Source: Cupriavidus campinensis
GTDB lineage: Bacteria; Pseudomonadota; Gammaproteobacteria; Burkholderiales; Burkholderiaceae
DNA: 64,000 bases
NCBI RefSeq assembly: GCF_905397395.1
Contig: NZ_CAJPVH010000022.1
Location: forward strand, 1-64,000
Direction of reading: 5' to 3'
Position 1 is the stretch's first letter. Every line of letters begins with the position of its first letter. Of the stretch, positions 10,079 through 20,474 are shown in pieces. Below the pieces are notes generated by a model. It was not told the DNA's origin, ran no database searches, and was given only the letters and a program-made list of their open reading frames with translations. The position numbers were made by a program, and so were the translations under genes.

Positions 10079-12202
10079 ATGTCGCAACCCATGACCGATT
10101 CGCTGCTGATCGAACTGTTCACCGAAGAGCTGCCGCCCAAGGCGCTCGCCCGCCTGGGCGATGCCTTCGCGCAAGGCCTGACTGACGGCCTGCGCGCGCG
10201 CGACCTGCTCGAGGCCGGCGCCAGCGTGACCCCGTTCGCCACGCCTCGCCGCCTGGCCGCACTGGTGACCGGCGTGCGCCGCGGCGCCCCCGACCGCGAG
10301 CAGCGCGAGAAGGTCCTGCCCGTCTCCGTGGCGCTGGACGCCAACGGCGCCCCCACCGCCCCGCTCGGCAAGAAACTGGCCGCGCTGGCCAAGTCCGTCG
10401 GCGTGGCCGAGATCGACTGGCAGACGCTGGAACGCGCCTCCGACGGCAAGGCCGAGGCGCTGTTCTACCGCTACACCGCCCGTGGGGCCACGCTGGCCGA
10501 CGGCCTCCAGGCCGCGCTGGACGAGGCGCTCGGCAAACTGCCGATTCCGAAGCTGATGAGCTACCAGCGCCCGGACGGCACCACGGTGCACTTCGTGCGC
10601 CCCGCGCACAGCCTGATCGCGCTGTTCGGCGCCGAGATCGTGCCGGTGTCCGTGCTCGGCCTGGCGGCCAGCAATGTCACGCAGGGCCACCGCTTCCTGT
10701 CGGCGGGCAGCATCGAGATCCCGCACGCGGCGGAATACGCCACGCTGCTGGAGAACAAGGGCCGCGTGGTGGCGAGCTATGCCGACCGCCGCGAGCGCAT
10801 CCGCACCGCCCTGCTCAAGGCAGCCGGCGCCGACCAGGTGGTCATGCCGGACGCCCTGCTGGACGAAGTGAACTCGCTGGTCGAGTGGCCGGTGGTCTAT
10901 CCCTGCCACTTCGAGGAAGCCTTCCTGGCCGTGCCGCAGGAATGCCTGATCCTGACCATGCAGACCAACCAGAAGTATTTCGCGCTGACCGACGCCGCCG
11001 GCCACCTGCGCAACCGCTTCCTGATCGTGTCGAACCTGGCCACCGAGACGCCCGAGTCGATCATCACCGGCAACGAGCGCGTGGTGCGCCCGCGCCTGGC
11101 GGACGCCAAGTTCTTCTTCGACCAGGATCGCAAGAAGACGCTGGCCTCGCGCGTGGCACAGCTCGGCAACGTGGTCTACCACAACAAGATCGGCAGCCAG
11201 CTGGACCGCGTGCAGCGCCTGCAGCAGATCGCCGGCCATATTGCCGACGCGATGAACGCCCACGGCGTGGCCGTGGACAAGGCTGCCGCCATGCGTGGCG
11301 CCGAACTGGCCAAGGCGGACCTGCTGACCGACATGGTCGGCGAGTTCCCCGAACTCCAGGGCACGATGGGCACCTACTACGCGCGTCATGACGACGAGGC
11401 CGACGAGGTGGCGCTGGCGTGCTCGGAACACTATCGCCCGCGCTTTGCCGGTGACGCGCTGCCCGAGGGGGCCGTCAGCACCGCCGTGGCGCTGGCCGAC
11501 AAGCTCGAGACGCTGGTCGGCATCTGGGGCATCGGCCTCCAGCCCACCGGCGAGAAGGACCCGTTCGCGCTGCGCCGCCACGCGCTGGGCATCCTGCGCA
11601 TGCTGATCGAGCGCCCGCTGGCGGTGCCGCTGGACACCCTGCTGGCGCTGACCGAGCAGGCGTTCGCGGGCATCGCCGCCGTCAAGCCGGCGCGCGAGGC
11701 CATCACCGATTTCCTGTTCGACCGCGTGCGCGGCTACCTCAAGGACAAGGGCTACACCACCAACGAGGTGGAAGCCGTGGTGAGCCTGCGCCCGCAGCAG
11801 CTGCATGACGTGCTGGGCCGCATGGAAGCCGTGCGCACCTTCGCCGCGCTGCCCGAGGCCGAGGCGCTGGCCGCCGCCAACAAGCGCATCACCAACATCC
11901 TGCGCAAGACCGACGAAGCCATCGGCACGGTCGACACGGCGCTGTTCCAGGAAGACGCCGAGGGCGCGCTGCACGCCGCCATCGAACGCGTGCGTCCGGG
12001 TGTGGAAGCGGCCTTCGCCGGCGGCGACTTCACCGGCGCCCTGCGCGACCTGGCCCAGCTCCGCGACGCCGTGGACCGCTTCTTCAACGACGTGATGGTG
12101 ATGGCCGAGGACGCGCGCCTGCGCGCGAACCGGCTTGCGCTGCTGGCCACGCTGCACACGCTGGCCAACCGCGTGGCGGACATCTCCAAGCTGGCCGCCT
12201 GA
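10079..12202 (+). CDS. glyS: Glycyl-tRNA synthetase beta subunit
   Basis: 707-residue beta subunit that contributes tRNA recognition to glycyl-tRNA synthetase. It begins [20 protein letters not shown], the standard family start; a second ATG at 10091 ([13 protein letters not shown]) is an equally possible initiator. The HD-like region and the C-terminal DALR anticodon-binding domain (RVADISKLA end) are present. It lies 35 bases after the exported-protein gene and 13 bases before gmhB. No irregularity seen. Confidence 0.98.
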   Translation: MSQPMTDSLLIELFTEELPPKALARLGDAFAQGLTDGLRARDLLEAGASVTPFATPRRLAALVTGVRRGAPDREQREKVLPVSVALDANGAPTAPLGKKLAALAKSVGVAEIDWQTLERASDGKAEALFYRYTARGATLADGLQAALDEALGKLPIPKLMSYQRPDGTTVHFVRPAHSLIALFGAEIVPVSVLGLAASNVTQGHRFLSAGSIEIPHAAEYATLLENKGRVVASYADRRERIRTALLKAAGADQVVMPDALLDEVNSLVEWPVVYPCHFEEAFLAVPQECLILTMQTNQKYFALTDAAGHLRNRFLIVSNLATETPESIITGNERVVRPRLADAKFFFDQDRKKTLASRVAQLGNVVYHNKIGSQLDRVQRLQQIAGHIADAMNAHGVAVDKAAAMRGAELAKADLLTDMVGEFPELQGTMGTYYARHDDEADEVALACSEHYRPRFAGDALPEGAVSTAVALADKLETLVGIWGIGLQPTGEKDPFALRRHALGILRMLIERPLAVPLDTLLALTEQAFAGIAAVKPAREAITDFLFDRVRGYLKDKGYTTNEVEAVVSLRPQQLHDVLGRMEAVRTFAALPEAEALAAANKRITNILRKTDEAIGTVDTALFQEDAEGALHAAIERVRPGVEAAFAGGDFTGALRDLAQLRDAVDRFFNDVMVMAEDARLRANRLALLATLHTLANRVADISKLAA

Positions 12203-12215
12203 CCGGAGCCCTGCG

Positions 12216-12812
12216 ATGCCACAGTCCCAGCCCCGCTTTGTGATCCTCGACCGCGACGGCGTGGTCAACCTCGACAGCGACCACTTCATCAAGACGCCCG
12301 ACGAATGGGTGCCGATCGCGGGCAGCCTGGAGGCCATCGCCGCGCTGAACCAGGCCGGCTACCGCGTGGTGATCGCGAGCAACCAGTCCGGCATCGGGCG
12401 CGGCCTGTTCGAGATGAGCGCGCTGAATGCCATGCACGAGAAGCTGTACAAGGGGCTGGCCAACCTGGGCGGGCGCGTGGAGGCGGTGTTCTTCTGCCCG
12501 CACACGGCTGCCGACAACTGCGACTGCCGCAAGCCCAAGTCGGGCCTGTTCGAGCAGATCGGCGAGCGCTTCGGCCTGGAGCTGCGCGGCGTGCCCGTGG
12601 TGGGCGACTCCCTGCGCGACCTCGAAGCCGGCGTGGCGGTTGGCTGCATCCCCCATCTGGTCCTGACCGGCAAGGGCGTCAAGACGCGCGACAAGGGCAC
12701 GCTGCCCGCCGGCACGCGCATCCACGACGACCTGGCTGCGTTCGCCCGCTGGCTGATTGCCGGCGACGGCGCCCATAAGGCGTTTTCGTCACCCGCGCCC
12801 AGCGCCCCCTGA
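12216..12812 (+). CDS. gmhB: D-glycero-beta-D-manno-heptose-1,7-bisphosphate 7-phosphatase
   Basis: 198-residue HAD phosphatase of the histidinol-phosphatase/GmhB type, removing the 7-phosphate in ADP-heptose synthesis for LPS core. The nucleophile and acid/base aspartates are D12 and D14 in LDRDGVVN. The zinc-binding Cys/His loop is visible around CPHTAADNCDCRKPKSG. ATG at 12216 is 13 bases after glyS. Next comes an acyltransferase gene, which fits an envelope-lipid context. Confidence 0.93.
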   Translation: MPQSQPRFVILDRDGVVNLDSDHFIKTPDEWVPIAGSLEAIAALNQAGYRVVIASNQSGIGRGLFEMSALNAMHEKLYKGLANLGGRVEAVFFCPHTAADNCDCRKPKSGLFEQIGERFGLELRGVPVVGDSLRDLEAGVAVGCIPHLVLTGKGVKTRDKGTLPAGTRIHDDLAAFARWLIAGDGAHKAFSSPAPSAP

Positions 12813-12827
12813 ATTCCGGCCACACTG

Positions 12828-13589
12828 ATGACCTTTATCCGTTCCCTGCTGTTCGCGCTGTACCTGATCGTGCTCACGCCGCCCTACGCGTGCGCCTGCT
12901 TCATCGCCTTCCCGTTCATGAACGCCGACCGGCGCTTCCGCTTCGTGCGCGGCTGGCCGCTGCTGGTGATCTGGGCCGCCCGCCTGATCTGCGGCATCCG
13001 CTACCGCATCGAGGGCATGGAGCGCATGCACGCCATGCTCGACAAGCCCGTGGTGCTGCTCTCCAAGCACCAGTCCGCCTGGGAAACCGTGGCCTACGTG
13101 GCGCTGATGCCCAAGCCGCTGTGCTTCGTGTTCAAGCGCGAGCTGCTGTTCGTGCCGTTCTTCGGCTGGGCGCTGGGCATGCTCAAGATGGTCCACATCA
13201 ACCGCAAGGAAGGCACGCGCGCGTTCGCCTCGGCCGCGCGCCAGGGCCGCGAGCGGCTCTCCGAAGGCGCCTGGATCATCATGTTCCCCGAAGGCACGCG
13301 CACGCGCGCCGGCCAGGAGAACCCGCGCTACAAGAGCGGCGGCGCCCGGCTGGCCGTGGAGACCGGCGCCTGGGTGATCCCGATGGCGGTCAACTCCGGC
13401 CGCGTCTGGCCGCGTAACTCCTTCCTGAAGTACCCCGGCCTGATCACGATCTCGATCGGCATGCCGATCCCGTCGGCCAACAAGACCGCCGACGTGCTGA
13501 ACCAGGAAGTGGAAGCGTGGATCGAGGCCGAGATGCGCCGGATCGATCCCGAGAGCTATCGCCGCACCGCCAGCGAAGCCGCCGCATGA
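12828..13589 (+). CDS. plsC: 1-acyl-sn-glycerol-3-phosphate acyltransferase (PlsC-like)
   Basis: 253 residues. An N-terminal membrane segment (residues about 5-28) is followed by the PlsC domain with acyltransferase motif I in the form HX4E (H81, KHQSAWE) and motif III FPEGTRTR at about 153-160. It makes phosphatidic acid from lysophosphatidic acid at the inner membrane. The HX4E variant is common in betaproteobacterial members, so no loss of activity is implied. The gene overlaps the next by ATGA (13586-13589). Whether it is the main PlsC or a paralogue cannot be told here. Confidence 0.88.
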   Translation: MTFIRSLLFALYLIVLTPPYACACFIAFPFMNADRRFRFVRGWPLLVIWAARLICGIRYRIEGMERMHAMLDKPVVLLSKHQSAWETVAYVALMPKPLCFVFKRELLFVPFFGWALGMLKMVHINRKEGTRAFASAARQGRERLSEGAWIIMFPEGTRTRAGQENPRYKSGGARLAVETGAWVIPMAVNSGRVWPRNSFLKYPGLITISIGMPIPSANKTADVLNQEVEAWIEAEMRRIDPESYRRTASEAAA

Positions 13590-14470
13590 AGCTGCTGCGT
13601 CCCACTCCCGACAACCCCGGCGCGCAGCTCGAACTGCCGCTCGCGGAGGCCGCGCCCAGCCCTGCCCCGTCATCGATCCCGGCGGATGCCGCCTTGCTGG
13701 CGCCCTCGCTGGACACGCCCCCGGCCGACACCTGGCCGCCCGCCCCGCCCAACGGCCGCACGCTGCACGTGGGCGAGCGCATGCTCCATTACTCGCTCAA
13801 GCGCTCGTCGCGGCGCACCATCGGCTTTACCGTGGATGACCGCGGGCTGTCGATCACGGCGCCGCGCTGGGTCACGCTGACCGATATCGAATCGGCCATC
13901 CTCGAAAAGCAGCGCTGGATCTTCAACAAGCTGGGCGAGTGGCGCCACCGCGAGGCCCGCCGCGTGCTGCCCACGGTGCAATGGCGCGAGGGCGCGAGCC
14001 TGCCGTTCCTGGGCAAGCCGATCACGCTCCAGCTCGATTCGCCGGCCGGCGCGCTGCTGTTCAACGCCGACACGCGCGTGCTGCACCTGGCCCTGCCCAC
14101 GCATGCCGACGAGCAGCAGATCAAGGACCGCGTGCAGGGCTGGCTCCAGCACCAGGCGCGCCGCCTGCTGGTGGAGCGCCTGGAAATCTACGCCGACAAG
14201 CTCGGCGTGCGCCACACCGGCTTCGCGCTGACCTCGGCCGCCACGCGCTGGGGCAGCTGCACCGCCGACGGCAAGATCCGCCTGAACTGGCGGCTCATGC
14301 ATTTCCCGCTGTCGATGATCGACTACGTGGCCGCGCACGAACTGGCGCACCTCAAGGAAATGAACCACGGCCCGCGTTTCTGGGAGACCGTGGAATCGAT
14401 CTTTCCCGAGTTCCGCGACGCCCGCGCCCAGCTACGCGCGCATCCGCCCGAGCTGCTGCCGACGTTCTGA
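13586..14470 (+). CDS. YgjP-like zinc metallopeptidase (DUF45)
   Basis: 294 residues. An N-terminal Pro/Ala-rich, probably disordered segment (about 1-60) precedes a YgjP/SprT-like domain containing [11 protein letters not shown] (HExxH at about 251-255). The conserved [19 protein letters not shown] precedes the zinc motif, diagnostic of the family. Predicted cytosolic metal-dependent hydrolase of uncertain substrate. It is coupled to plsC by a 4-base overlap; the upstream in-frame extension falls inside plsC and is not used. Confidence 0.88.
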   Translation: MKLLRPTPDNPGAQLELPLAEAAPSPAPSSIPADAALLAPSLDTPPADTWPPAPPNGRTLHVGERMLHYSLKRSSRRTIGFTVDDRGLSITAPRWVTLTDIESAILEKQRWIFNKLGEWRHREARRVLPTVQWREGASLPFLGKPITLQLDSPAGALLFNADTRVLHLALPTHADEQQIKDRVQGWLQHQARRLLVERLEIYADKLGVRHTGFALTSAATRWGSCTADGKIRLNWRLMHFPLSMIDYVAAHELAHLKEMNHGPRFWETVESIFPEFRDARAQLRAHPPELLPTF

Positions 14471-14516
14471 CGCCCGGCGAGGCGGGGAGCCGCCGGCGAG
14501 GCCGCGCCATCCGGAC

Positions 14517-14522
14517 TAAAAT
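14517..14522 (+). promoter_or_regulatory. Probable -10 box of gloA
   Basis: TAAAAT located 41 bases upstream of the gloA ATG, in an otherwise GC-rich gap. No clear -35. Confidence 0.4.
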
Positions 14523-14562
14523 ACGGCCTCGCAATCCTACGAATTCCAGAAAAAGGCTCCCC

Positions 14563-14970
14563 ATGCGACTCCTCCACACCATGCTCCGCGTTGGCGACTA
14601 CCAGCGCTCCATCGACTTCTACACGCGCGTGCTCGGCATGCAGCTGCTGCGCGAGAGCGACAACCCCGAATACAAGTACCGCCTGGCGTTCGTCGGCTAC
14701 GGCCCCGAGAGCGAGACGGCCGTGCTGGAGTTGACCTACAACTACGGCGTGGACCAGTACGACCTGGGCACCGCCTACGGCCACATCGCGCTGGAAACCC
14801 CAGACGCGGCGGCGGCCTGCGAGCGCATTCGCGCGGCGGGCGGCAAGGTCACGCGCGAGGCCGGTCCGGTCAAGGGCGGCACCACGGTGATCGCCTTCGT
14901 CGAGGACCCGGACGGCTACAAGATCGAGCTGATCGAGCGGCATTCGACGCGCGACGCGTCGCGCCCGTAA
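14563..14970 (+). CDS. gloA: Lactoylglutathione lyase (glyoxalase I)
   Basis: 135-residue metal-dependent glyoxalase I that isomerises the methylglyoxal-glutathione hemithioacetal. The four metal ligands of the family are present: H5 (LLHTMLRV), E56 (VLELTYN), H74 (GHIALE) and E122 (KIELIE). Normal length. ATG at 14563 has a weak AAAGG upstream. The gap of 92 bases from the peptidase gene with its own -10 suggests a separate transcript. Confidence 0.96.
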   Translation: MRLLHTMLRVGDYQRSIDFYTRVLGMQLLRESDNPEYKYRLAFVGYGPESETAVLELTYNYGVDQYDLGTAYGHIALETPDAAAACERIRAAGGKVTREAGPVKGGTTVIAFVEDPDGYKIELIERHSTRDASRP

Positions 14971-14979
14971 GCCGGCGCG

Positions 14980-15882
14980 ATGAGCACGCATGCCCTGCGG
15001 CGCCCGCTGGACGGCACGGCCATCGGCCTGATGGTGTTGCTGTGCGCCGCCTGGGGCCTGCAACAGGTGGTGATCAAGGTGACGGCGCCGCTGATGGGCG
15101 CCGTGCTCCAGGCCGGCGTGCGCTCGGCGATTGCGGCGCTGCTGGTGTTCGCCTTCGCGTCCTGGCGCGGCACGCCGCTGTGGCAGCGCGACGGCACGCT
15201 GCGCCCGGGGCTGGTGGCCGGGCTGCTGTTCGGCGCCGAATTCTTCTGCATCTTCGTCGGGCTGGGCCACACCACCGCCTCGCGCATGGCCGTGTTCCTC
15301 TACACCGCGCCGATCTTCACCGCGCTGGGCCTGCACCTCTTCGTGCCCGGCGAGCACCTGCGGCGCGGCCAGTGGCTGGGCGTGGTGCTGGCGTTCTGCG
15401 GCATGGCGCTGGCCTTTGTCGATGGCATCGTGGCCCCCTCGGCCCACGCCAGCACCCTGCTCGGCGACGCGCTGGGCGTGGTAGCCGGCGCGCTCTGGGC
15501 GGCCACGACCATCGTCGTGCGCGCCAGTTCGCTCTCCAGCGCCCCGGCCAGCAAGACGCTGCTGTACCAGTTGGCGGTCTCGGCGGTGCTGCTGCTGGCG
15601 ATGGCGCTGGCGGCGGGTCAGGCCGGGCGGGTGGAAGTCAACGGGATGGTGGTGGCAAGCCTGTTCTACCAGTCGGTGCTGATCGCGTTTGCGAGCTACC
15701 TGACCTGGTTCTGGCTGCTCAGGCAGTACCTGGCGTCGCGGCTGTCGGTGTTCTCGTTCCTGACACCGCTGTTCGGCGTGGCCTTCGGGGTGCTGCTGAT
15801 GCACGACGCCGTGGGCCTGCGCTTCGGCGCGGCGGCGGTGCTGGTGCTGCTGGGGATCGTGCTGGTGAACCGGAAGAGCTGA
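14980..15882 (+). CDS. EamA/DMT-family transporter
   Basis: 300 residues with ten predicted hydrophobic segments arranged as two EamA repeats (about 12-145 and 155-295), as in drug/metabolite exporters. The substrate is unknown. It is 9 bases after gloA and probably co-transcribed with it. It is convergent with trpS; the perfect 15-bp hairpin at 15888-15922 lies between them. Confidence 0.88.
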   Translation: MSTHALRRPLDGTAIGLMVLLCAAWGLQQVVIKVTAPLMGAVLQAGVRSAIAALLVFAFASWRGTPLWQRDGTLRPGLVAGLLFGAEFFCIFVGLGHTTASRMAVFLYTAPIFTALGLHLFVPGEHLRRGQWLGVVLAFCGMALAFVDGIVAPSAHASTLLGDALGVVAGALWAATTIVVRASSLSSAPASKTLLYQLAVSAVLLLAMALAAGQAGRVEVNGMVVASLFYQSVLIAFASYLTWFWLLRQYLASRLSVFSFLTPLFGVAFGVLLMHDAVGLRFGAAAVLVLLGIVLVNRKS

Positions 15883-15887
15883 GGCAC

Positions 15888-15922
15888 CAGCAGGCACCTG
15901 GCCTGATGCCAGGTGCCTGCTG
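15888..15922. terminator. Perfect 15-bp hairpin between convergent genes
   Basis: CAGCAGGCACCTGGC (15888-15902) pairs fully with GCCAGGTGCCTGCTG (15908-15922) around CTGAT. It lies 6 bases after the transporter stop and 9 bases before the trpS stop. There is no T run, so it may be a Rho-dependent or purely structural 3' end for both transcripts. Confidence 0.6.
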
Positions 15923-15931
15923 TCGAACGAC

Positions 15932-16969
15932 TTAGCGCGGGAACGAGAACATGCCCAGCGCGTCGCGCACCTCTTCCAGCGTCTGCTGGGTCAGTTCGCG
16001 CGCTTCGGCCGTGCCCTTGCGCAGGATCTCGAACACATAGCCCGGGTCCTTGGCCAGTTCCTCGCGGCGCTCGCGGATCGGGCGCAGCATCTCCTGCAGG
16101 ATGCCTTCCACACGCCGCTTGAGCACCATGTCGCCCAGGCCGCCACGGCGGTAGTGGTCCTTCAGCTCGGTCACTTCCTCCACGTTCGGGTCGAACGCAT
16201 CGAGGTAGGTGAACACGACATTGCCCTCCACCTGGCCCGGATCGGACACCTTCAGGTGGTTCGGGTCGGTGTACATGCGGTGCACCGCTTCCTTGATCTG
16301 CTCGGGCGAAGCGCCCAGCGGAATCGCGTTGCCCAGCGACTTGCTCATCTTGGCCTTGCCATCGACACCCGGCAGGCGGCCATGCTTGGGGATCAGCGCG
16401 GCGGCCTCGGGCAGCACGTCACGGCCCACCTGATGGTTGATCCGGCGCACGATTTCGTTGGTCTGCTCGATCAACGGCGCCTGGTCCTCGCCCACCGGCA
16501 CCAGCACGGCCTTGAAGCCGGTGATGTCCGCGGCCTGCGAGGCCGGATAGCACAGGAAGCCCGCCGGGATGTCGCGGCCAAACCCGCGCGCCTGGATCTC
16601 TTCCTTGATCGTCGGGTTGCGCTCGAGCCGCGCCACCGTGACGAAATTCAGGTACATCAGCGTCAGTTCGGCCAGCGCGGGCAGGTGGGACTGCACCGTG
16701 ATCGTGGTCTTGGCCGGGTCGATGCCGACGGCCAGGTAGTCCAGCGCCACCTCCAGCACGTTGCGGCGCACCTTGTCCGGATCGTGCGCGTTGTCGGTCA
16801 TGGCCTGCGTGTCCGCCAGCAGCACGTACTGCTTGTGCGAGTCCTGCAGGGCGACGCGGCTCTTGAGGGAGCCGACGAAGTGGCCCAGGTGCAGCGGGCC
16901 GGTGGGACGGTCACCGGTCAGGATGACGGGACGCGGGTCGGTTTTCGCGGTTGGCGTGTTGGCGGTCAT
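15932..16969 (-). CDS. trpS: Tryptophanyl-tRNA synthetase
   Basis: 345-residue class I synthetase. The HIGH-equivalent is PTGPLHLGHFVGS near residue 22 and the KMSKS loop is GKAKMSKSLGN near 205. The sequence TGDRPTGPLHLGH and the overall layout match the second, divergent TrpRS type rather than the classical enterobacterial form. The chosen ATG (16969) gives MTANTPTAKTDPRPV. The frame remains open upstream through the 9-bp repeats at 16993-17019, but that part has no homology. Confidence 0.94.
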   Translation of the reverse strand: MTANTPTAKTDPRPVILTGDRPTGPLHLGHFVGSLKSRVALQDSHKQYVLLADTQAMTDNAHDPDKVRRNVLEVALDYLAVGIDPAKTTITVQSHLPALAELTLMYLNFVTVARLERNPTIKEEIQARGFGRDIPAGFLCYPASQAADITGFKAVLVPVGEDQAPLIEQTNEIVRRINHQVGRDVLPEAAALIPKHGRLPGVDGKAKMSKSLGNAIPLGASPEQIKEAVHRMYTDPNHLKVSDPGQVEGNVVFTYLDAFDPNVEEVTELKDHYRRGGLGDMVLKRRVEGILQEMLRPIRERREELAKDPGYVFEILRKGTAEARELTQQTLEEVRDALGMFSFPR

Positions 16970-16992
16970 AAGCGTCGCTGGAACTTCGAGAT

Positions 16993-17019
16993 ATTCGGAA
17001 AATTCGGAAAATTCGGAAA
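16993..17019. repeat. Three perfect 9-bp tandem repeats upstream of trpS
   Basis: ATTCGGAAA is present three times in direct tandem. The tract sits 24 bases upstream of the trpS ATG, in the 62-base gap after rsmA. The unit keeps frame with trpS and would read FSE repeats if translation started upstream. An AT-rich patch here could affect trpS initiation. Confidence 0.8.
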
Positions 17020-17031
17020 ACTGCGGGGGAA

Positions 17032-17874
17032 TCAGGCCACGCCGCGCGCGCGGGGCGCGGCGCTGTCGCCGACGGTGCGCGCCAGTTCGACATACTCGGC
17101 CACGGGCACTTCCTCGGCGCGGCGGCCGAGGTCGAAGCCGAGCTTGTCGAAGTCCACCTGGTCGCGCAGGAACGAGAGCGTGTTGCGCAGCACCTTGCGG
17201 CGCTGCGAGAACGCGGCGGTCACCACGTCGCCGAGCACGCCCGCGTCGCAGGCGGGGTACGGCGAGCGCAGCCGGCCATCCTCGCCACGCGGCCACGGGA
17301 TCATGCGCACCACGGCGGAATCGACCTTGGGCGGCGGATTGAACGATCCGGGTGGCACATCAAGCACATGTTCCATGTGGTAGCGCACCTGGAGCATGAT
17401 CGACAGCCGCCCGAAGGCCTTGCTGCCCGGCTCCGCCACCATGCGCTCCACCACTTCCTTCTGGAGCATGAAGTGCTGGTCGCGCACCTGGTCCGCGTAG
17501 TCCATCAGGTGGAACAGCAGCGGGCTGGAAATGTTGTACGGCAGGTTGCCGACGATGCGCAGCGGGCGGCCGGTCTCGTGCAGCTTGCCAAAGTCGAACG
17601 CCAGCGCGTCGCCGGCGTGCACGACCAGCCGGTCGCTATAGCGGCGGCGCAGGCGGTCCACGAGGTCGCGGTCCAGCTCCACCACCTGCATCTGCGGCAG
17701 GCGCTCGAGCAGCGGGTCGGTCAGCGCGCCGAGGCCCGGGCCGATCTCGACCACGATGTCATTCGGTTGCGGATCGATCGCGCCGACGATGCCGTGGATG
17801 ATGCCGTCATCGACCAGAAAGTTCTGTCCGAATCGTTTGCGGGCCACATGGCCCTGGTGCACGTTTGAACGCAT
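17032..17874 (-). CDS. rsmA: 16S rRNA dimethyladenosine transferase
   Basis: KsgA/RsmA dimethylates A1518 and A1519 of 16S rRNA. 280 residues starting [20 protein letters not shown]. The SAM-binding motif is [11 protein letters not shown] and the catalytic NLPY motif is in GNLPYNIS. It lies 18 bases after pdxA on the same strand, the common surA-pdxA-rsmA order. Confidence 0.97.
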   Translation of the reverse strand: MRSNVHQGHVARKRFGQNFLVDDGIIHGIVGAIDPQPNDIVVEIGPGLGALTDPLLERLPQMQVVELDRDLVDRLRRRYSDRLVVHAGDALAFDFGKLHETGRPLRIVGNLPYNISSPLLFHLMDYADQVRDQHFMLQKEVVERMVAEPGSKAFGRLSIMLQVRYHMEHVLDVPPGSFNPPPKVDSAVVRMIPWPRGEDGRLRSPYPACDAGVLGDVVTAAFSQRRKVLRNTLSFLRDQVDFDKLGFDLGRRAEEVPVAEYVELARTVGDSAAPRARGVA

Positions 17875-17892
17875 GGTGTCTGCGGCTGGCCG

Positions 17893-18948
17893 TCAGCGGG
17901 TGGCGGGCCACACGCCGGCATTGCCGTCGTGGTGGCGCCCGTTGGCGTGGCCAGCCATGGTAATGGCACTGCGGATGGCCTCGATCATGCTGCCGTGCTC
18001 GGCGCGGCCGGTGCCGGCCAGGTCGAGCGCGGTGCCGTGGTCCACCGAGGTGCGGATAAAGGGCAGGCCCAGCGTGATGTTCACGCCGTGCCCGAAGGTA
18101 CCGTACTTGAGCGGCGCCAGTCCCTGGTCATGGTACATCGCCAGCACGCAGTCCGCGTCGCGCAGATGGCGCGGCTGGAACAGCGTGTCGGCCGGATAGG
18201 GGCCGCGGGCGTCGATGCCGGCATCGCAGGCCTGGGCCAGCGCGGGGGCGATCACGTCGATTTCCTCGCGCCCCATGTGGCCGCTCTCGCCCGCGTGCGG
18301 GTTGAGGCCCGTCACCAGGATGCGCGGCCGGGCGATGCCGAAGTGGCGGCGCAGGTCGGTATCGACGATGGTCAGCGTCTCGACCAGCATCGGGATGTCG
18401 AGTGCGTCCGGCACCGCGCGCAGCGGCAGGTGGGTGGTGGCCAGCGCCACGCGCAGCATGGCGTTGTCGTGGGCGGGCTGCGGGCCGGCCAGCATCATCA
18501 CCACGCGCGGCACGGCGGCGCGCTCGGCCAGGTATTCGGTGTGGCCGGTGAACGGCACGCCCGCGTCGTTGATCGTGCTCTTTTGCACCGGCGCGGTGAT
18601 CATCGCCGCGTATTTGCCGGCCTGCAGGCCGTCGATGGCGGCATCGAGCAGCGCCAGCACAAAGCGGCCGTTGCGGGCGTCAAGCCTGCCCGGCTCGCTC
18701 TGCACGCCGAGCGGCACATCCTCAACCACCACCCCGCCCTCGCCGATCTGGCGGGTCCAGGCATGCCCGACGCCCAGCGCTGCGGCCCGGCTGGCCAGCA
18801 GACGGGCATCCCCCAGCACATGGAAGCGGTAGTGCCCGTTGCGGTTGCCATTGCTGCCGGCAAGCTGCAGCAGGGCCCCGATCGTGATGTCGGGGCCGAT
18901 GCCGGCAGGTTCTCCGGTGGTAATGGCTAGCGCAAGCGGGTCGGGCAT
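17893..18948 (-). CDS. pdxA: 4-hydroxythreonine-4-phosphate dehydrogenase
   Basis: NAD-dependent enzyme of pyridoxal-5'-phosphate synthesis. 351 residues, slightly longer than the E. coli enzyme. [12 protein letters not shown] at the N-terminus and the C-terminal [14 protein letters not shown] are diagnostic, with metal-ligand histidines in [13 protein letters not shown] and YHDQG. Downstream of surA (38 bases) and upstream of rsmA. Confidence 0.97.
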   Translation of the reverse strand: MPDPLALAITTGEPAGIGPDITIGALLQLAGSNGNRNGHYRFHVLGDARLLASRAAALGVGHAWTRQIGEGGVVVEDVPLGVQSEPGRLDARNGRFVLALLDAAIDGLQAGKYAAMITAPVQKSTINDAGVPFTGHTEYLAERAAVPRVVMMLAGPQPAHDNAMLRVALATTHLPLRAVPDALDIPMLVETLTIVDTDLRRHFGIARPRILVTGLNPHAGESGHMGREEIDVIAPALAQACDAGIDARGPYPADTLFQPRHLRDADCVLAMYHDQGLAPLKYGTFGHGVNITLGLPFIRTSVDHGTALDLAGTGRAEHGSMIEAIRSAITMAGHANGRHHDGNAGVWPATR

Positions 18949-18986
18949 GGATGGGCGGTGGGGAAGGTGCCGGCGGTTTCCGCGGA

Positions 18987-20465
18987 TCAGCGCTGGCGGT
19001 TGATGCGGTATTCCACGTACGCCGCGCTGCGAAGCTGGCGCACCCAGTCATCATAGGCGGCGCGCAGCTTCTGCTCCCGGACTTCCGCACGGGCGAAGTC
19101 GCGCTGCTTCTCCGCCGACACCTCGGTCTCGCGGCGATCCATCACCTGGATCAGGTGCACGCCGAACTGGGTAACCACGGGTTCGGAGATCTCGCCCGGA
19201 CGCAGCCGGTTCATGGCCTGCTCGAACTCGGGCACCAGCTCGCCCGACGAGACCCAGCCCAGGTCGCCGCCCTGCTGGGCCGAACCGTCCTGCGAGAAGC
19301 GCCGCGCGAAGTCGGCAAAGTCGCCGCCGTGCGTGAGGCGGTCGCGCATCGTCGTCATCTGGCGACGTGCCTCGGCCTCGGGCATGTTCGGGCCGGTGCG
19401 CACGAGGATGTGGCGCACCTGGGTCTGCGTGATGCGCTCGCTGGCCTGCGGCTGGTCGGCGGCCGGCGCGGCGCGCTTGGCCATCAGCCGGATCACGTGG
19501 AAGCCGTTGGCCGACTCCACCACCTCGGGCACCAGTGCGCCGGGCTGGAGGTCCACCACGGCGTTGGCGAACAGCGCCGGCAGGCGGCCGATCTCGCGGA
19601 AACCGAGCGCGCCGCCCTGCGCCGCCTCGGGCGCTTCCGAGTTGGCCTTGGCCAGCGCGGCGAAGTCCGCCCCGCCCTGCGCCTGCTTCAGCAGGCCCTC
19701 GGCCTTGGTCTTCAGCTCGGCCTTCTGGGCGTCGGACGCGTTCTCGGGCACGCGGATCAGGATCTGGGCCACGTTGTACTCGGTCGGTCCGGCCGGCGCG
19801 GCGCCGCCCTTGCGCGCGGCGAGGTAATTGTCGATCTCGCCGTCGTAGACCTGCACCTTGGAGTCAACCTCGCGCTCGCGCAGGCGAATCACCTGCACCT
19901 GCTTGCGGAGTTCGTCGCGATACTTGGTCCAGCTCATGCCGCTGGCTTCCACACGGCTGCGCAGTTCGGTGGCGGACAGCTTGTTCTGCTGCGCCACCGA
20001 CTCGATGGCGCGGTCCACTTCCTGGTCCGTCACGCGGATGCCGGCGTCCTGCGCGGCCTGCGTCTGCACGCGCTCCATCACCAGGCGCTCGAGCACTTCG
20101 CCCAGCAGGTCGGCGCGCGGTGGTACCTCGCGCTGCGCCGCGCGCAGCTGGCTCTCGATCTCGTCGGCGCGGTCCAGCAGCTCGCGCCGCGTGATCACGC
20201 TGTTGTTGACCACCGCCACCACTTCATCGACAAGCTGCGAGCGCTTCTGGCCCGGCTGCGGCACGCCCATCTGCGGCTCGCTCGGCGGCGCGGCGGTCTG
20301 CGGGCCGGCCTGTGGCAGGAAGATGCCCGATGCGCGGCCACCCGGCGCCTTGAGCTGGGCCGCCGCCGGCGCGGCGAGCGTGGCGAGCACCACGGACAGC
20401 AGCAGGTGCTGGCAGGCGTTCTGGCGATTCATACGGGACAGCGCGTTAAGAGCTCGACGTTTCAT
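18987..20465 (-). CDS. surA: Periplasmic peptidyl-prolyl isomerase and chaperone SurA
   Basis: Outer-membrane protein chaperone. 492 residues: a signal peptide (hydrophobic stretch about 20-37, ending AAPAAAQ), an N-terminal chaperone domain, two parvulin domains (about 220-330 and 350-450) and a C-terminal helix. Start may be at residue 12 ([12 protein letters not shown]), which gives a more usual signal peptide. It follows lptD by 9 bases, so both are in one transcript, fitting LptD being a SurA client. Confidence 0.96.
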   Translation of the reverse strand: MKRRALNALSRMNRQNACQHLLLSVVLATLAAPAAAQLKAPGGRASGIFLPQAGPQTAAPPSEPQMGVPQPGQKRSQLVDEVVAVVNNSVITRRELLDRADEIESQLRAAQREVPPRADLLGEVLERLVMERVQTQAAQDAGIRVTDQEVDRAIESVAQQNKLSATELRSRVEASGMSWTKYRDELRKQVQVIRLREREVDSKVQVYDGEIDNYLAARKGGAAPAGPTEYNVAQILIRVPENASDAQKAELKTKAEGLLKQAQGGADFAALAKANSEAPEAAQGGALGFREIGRLPALFANAVVDLQPGALVPEVVESANGFHVIRLMAKRAAPAADQPQASERITQTQVRHILVRTGPNMPEAEARRQMTTMRDRLTHGGDFADFARRFSQDGSAQQGGDLGWVSSGELVPEFEQAMNRLRPGEISEPVVTQFGVHLIQVMDRRETEVSAEKQRDFARAEVREQKLRAAYDDWVRQLRSAAYVEYRINRQR

Positions 20466-20474
20466 CTTGGTCCG

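Noticed and set aside
9962..12337. 791-codon open frame antisense to glyS
   Set aside because: It mirrors glyS codon positions in very GC-rich DNA; composition is His/Gln/Arg-rich with no motifs. Long antisense frames of this kind also lie opposite miaB (2095-3597), ruvAB (34069-36249), purH (30780-32417) and the M23 gene (41693-43303).
16993..17019. Short CRISPR-like array
   Set aside because: Units are 9 bp without spacers; a simple tandem repeat, not CRISPR.
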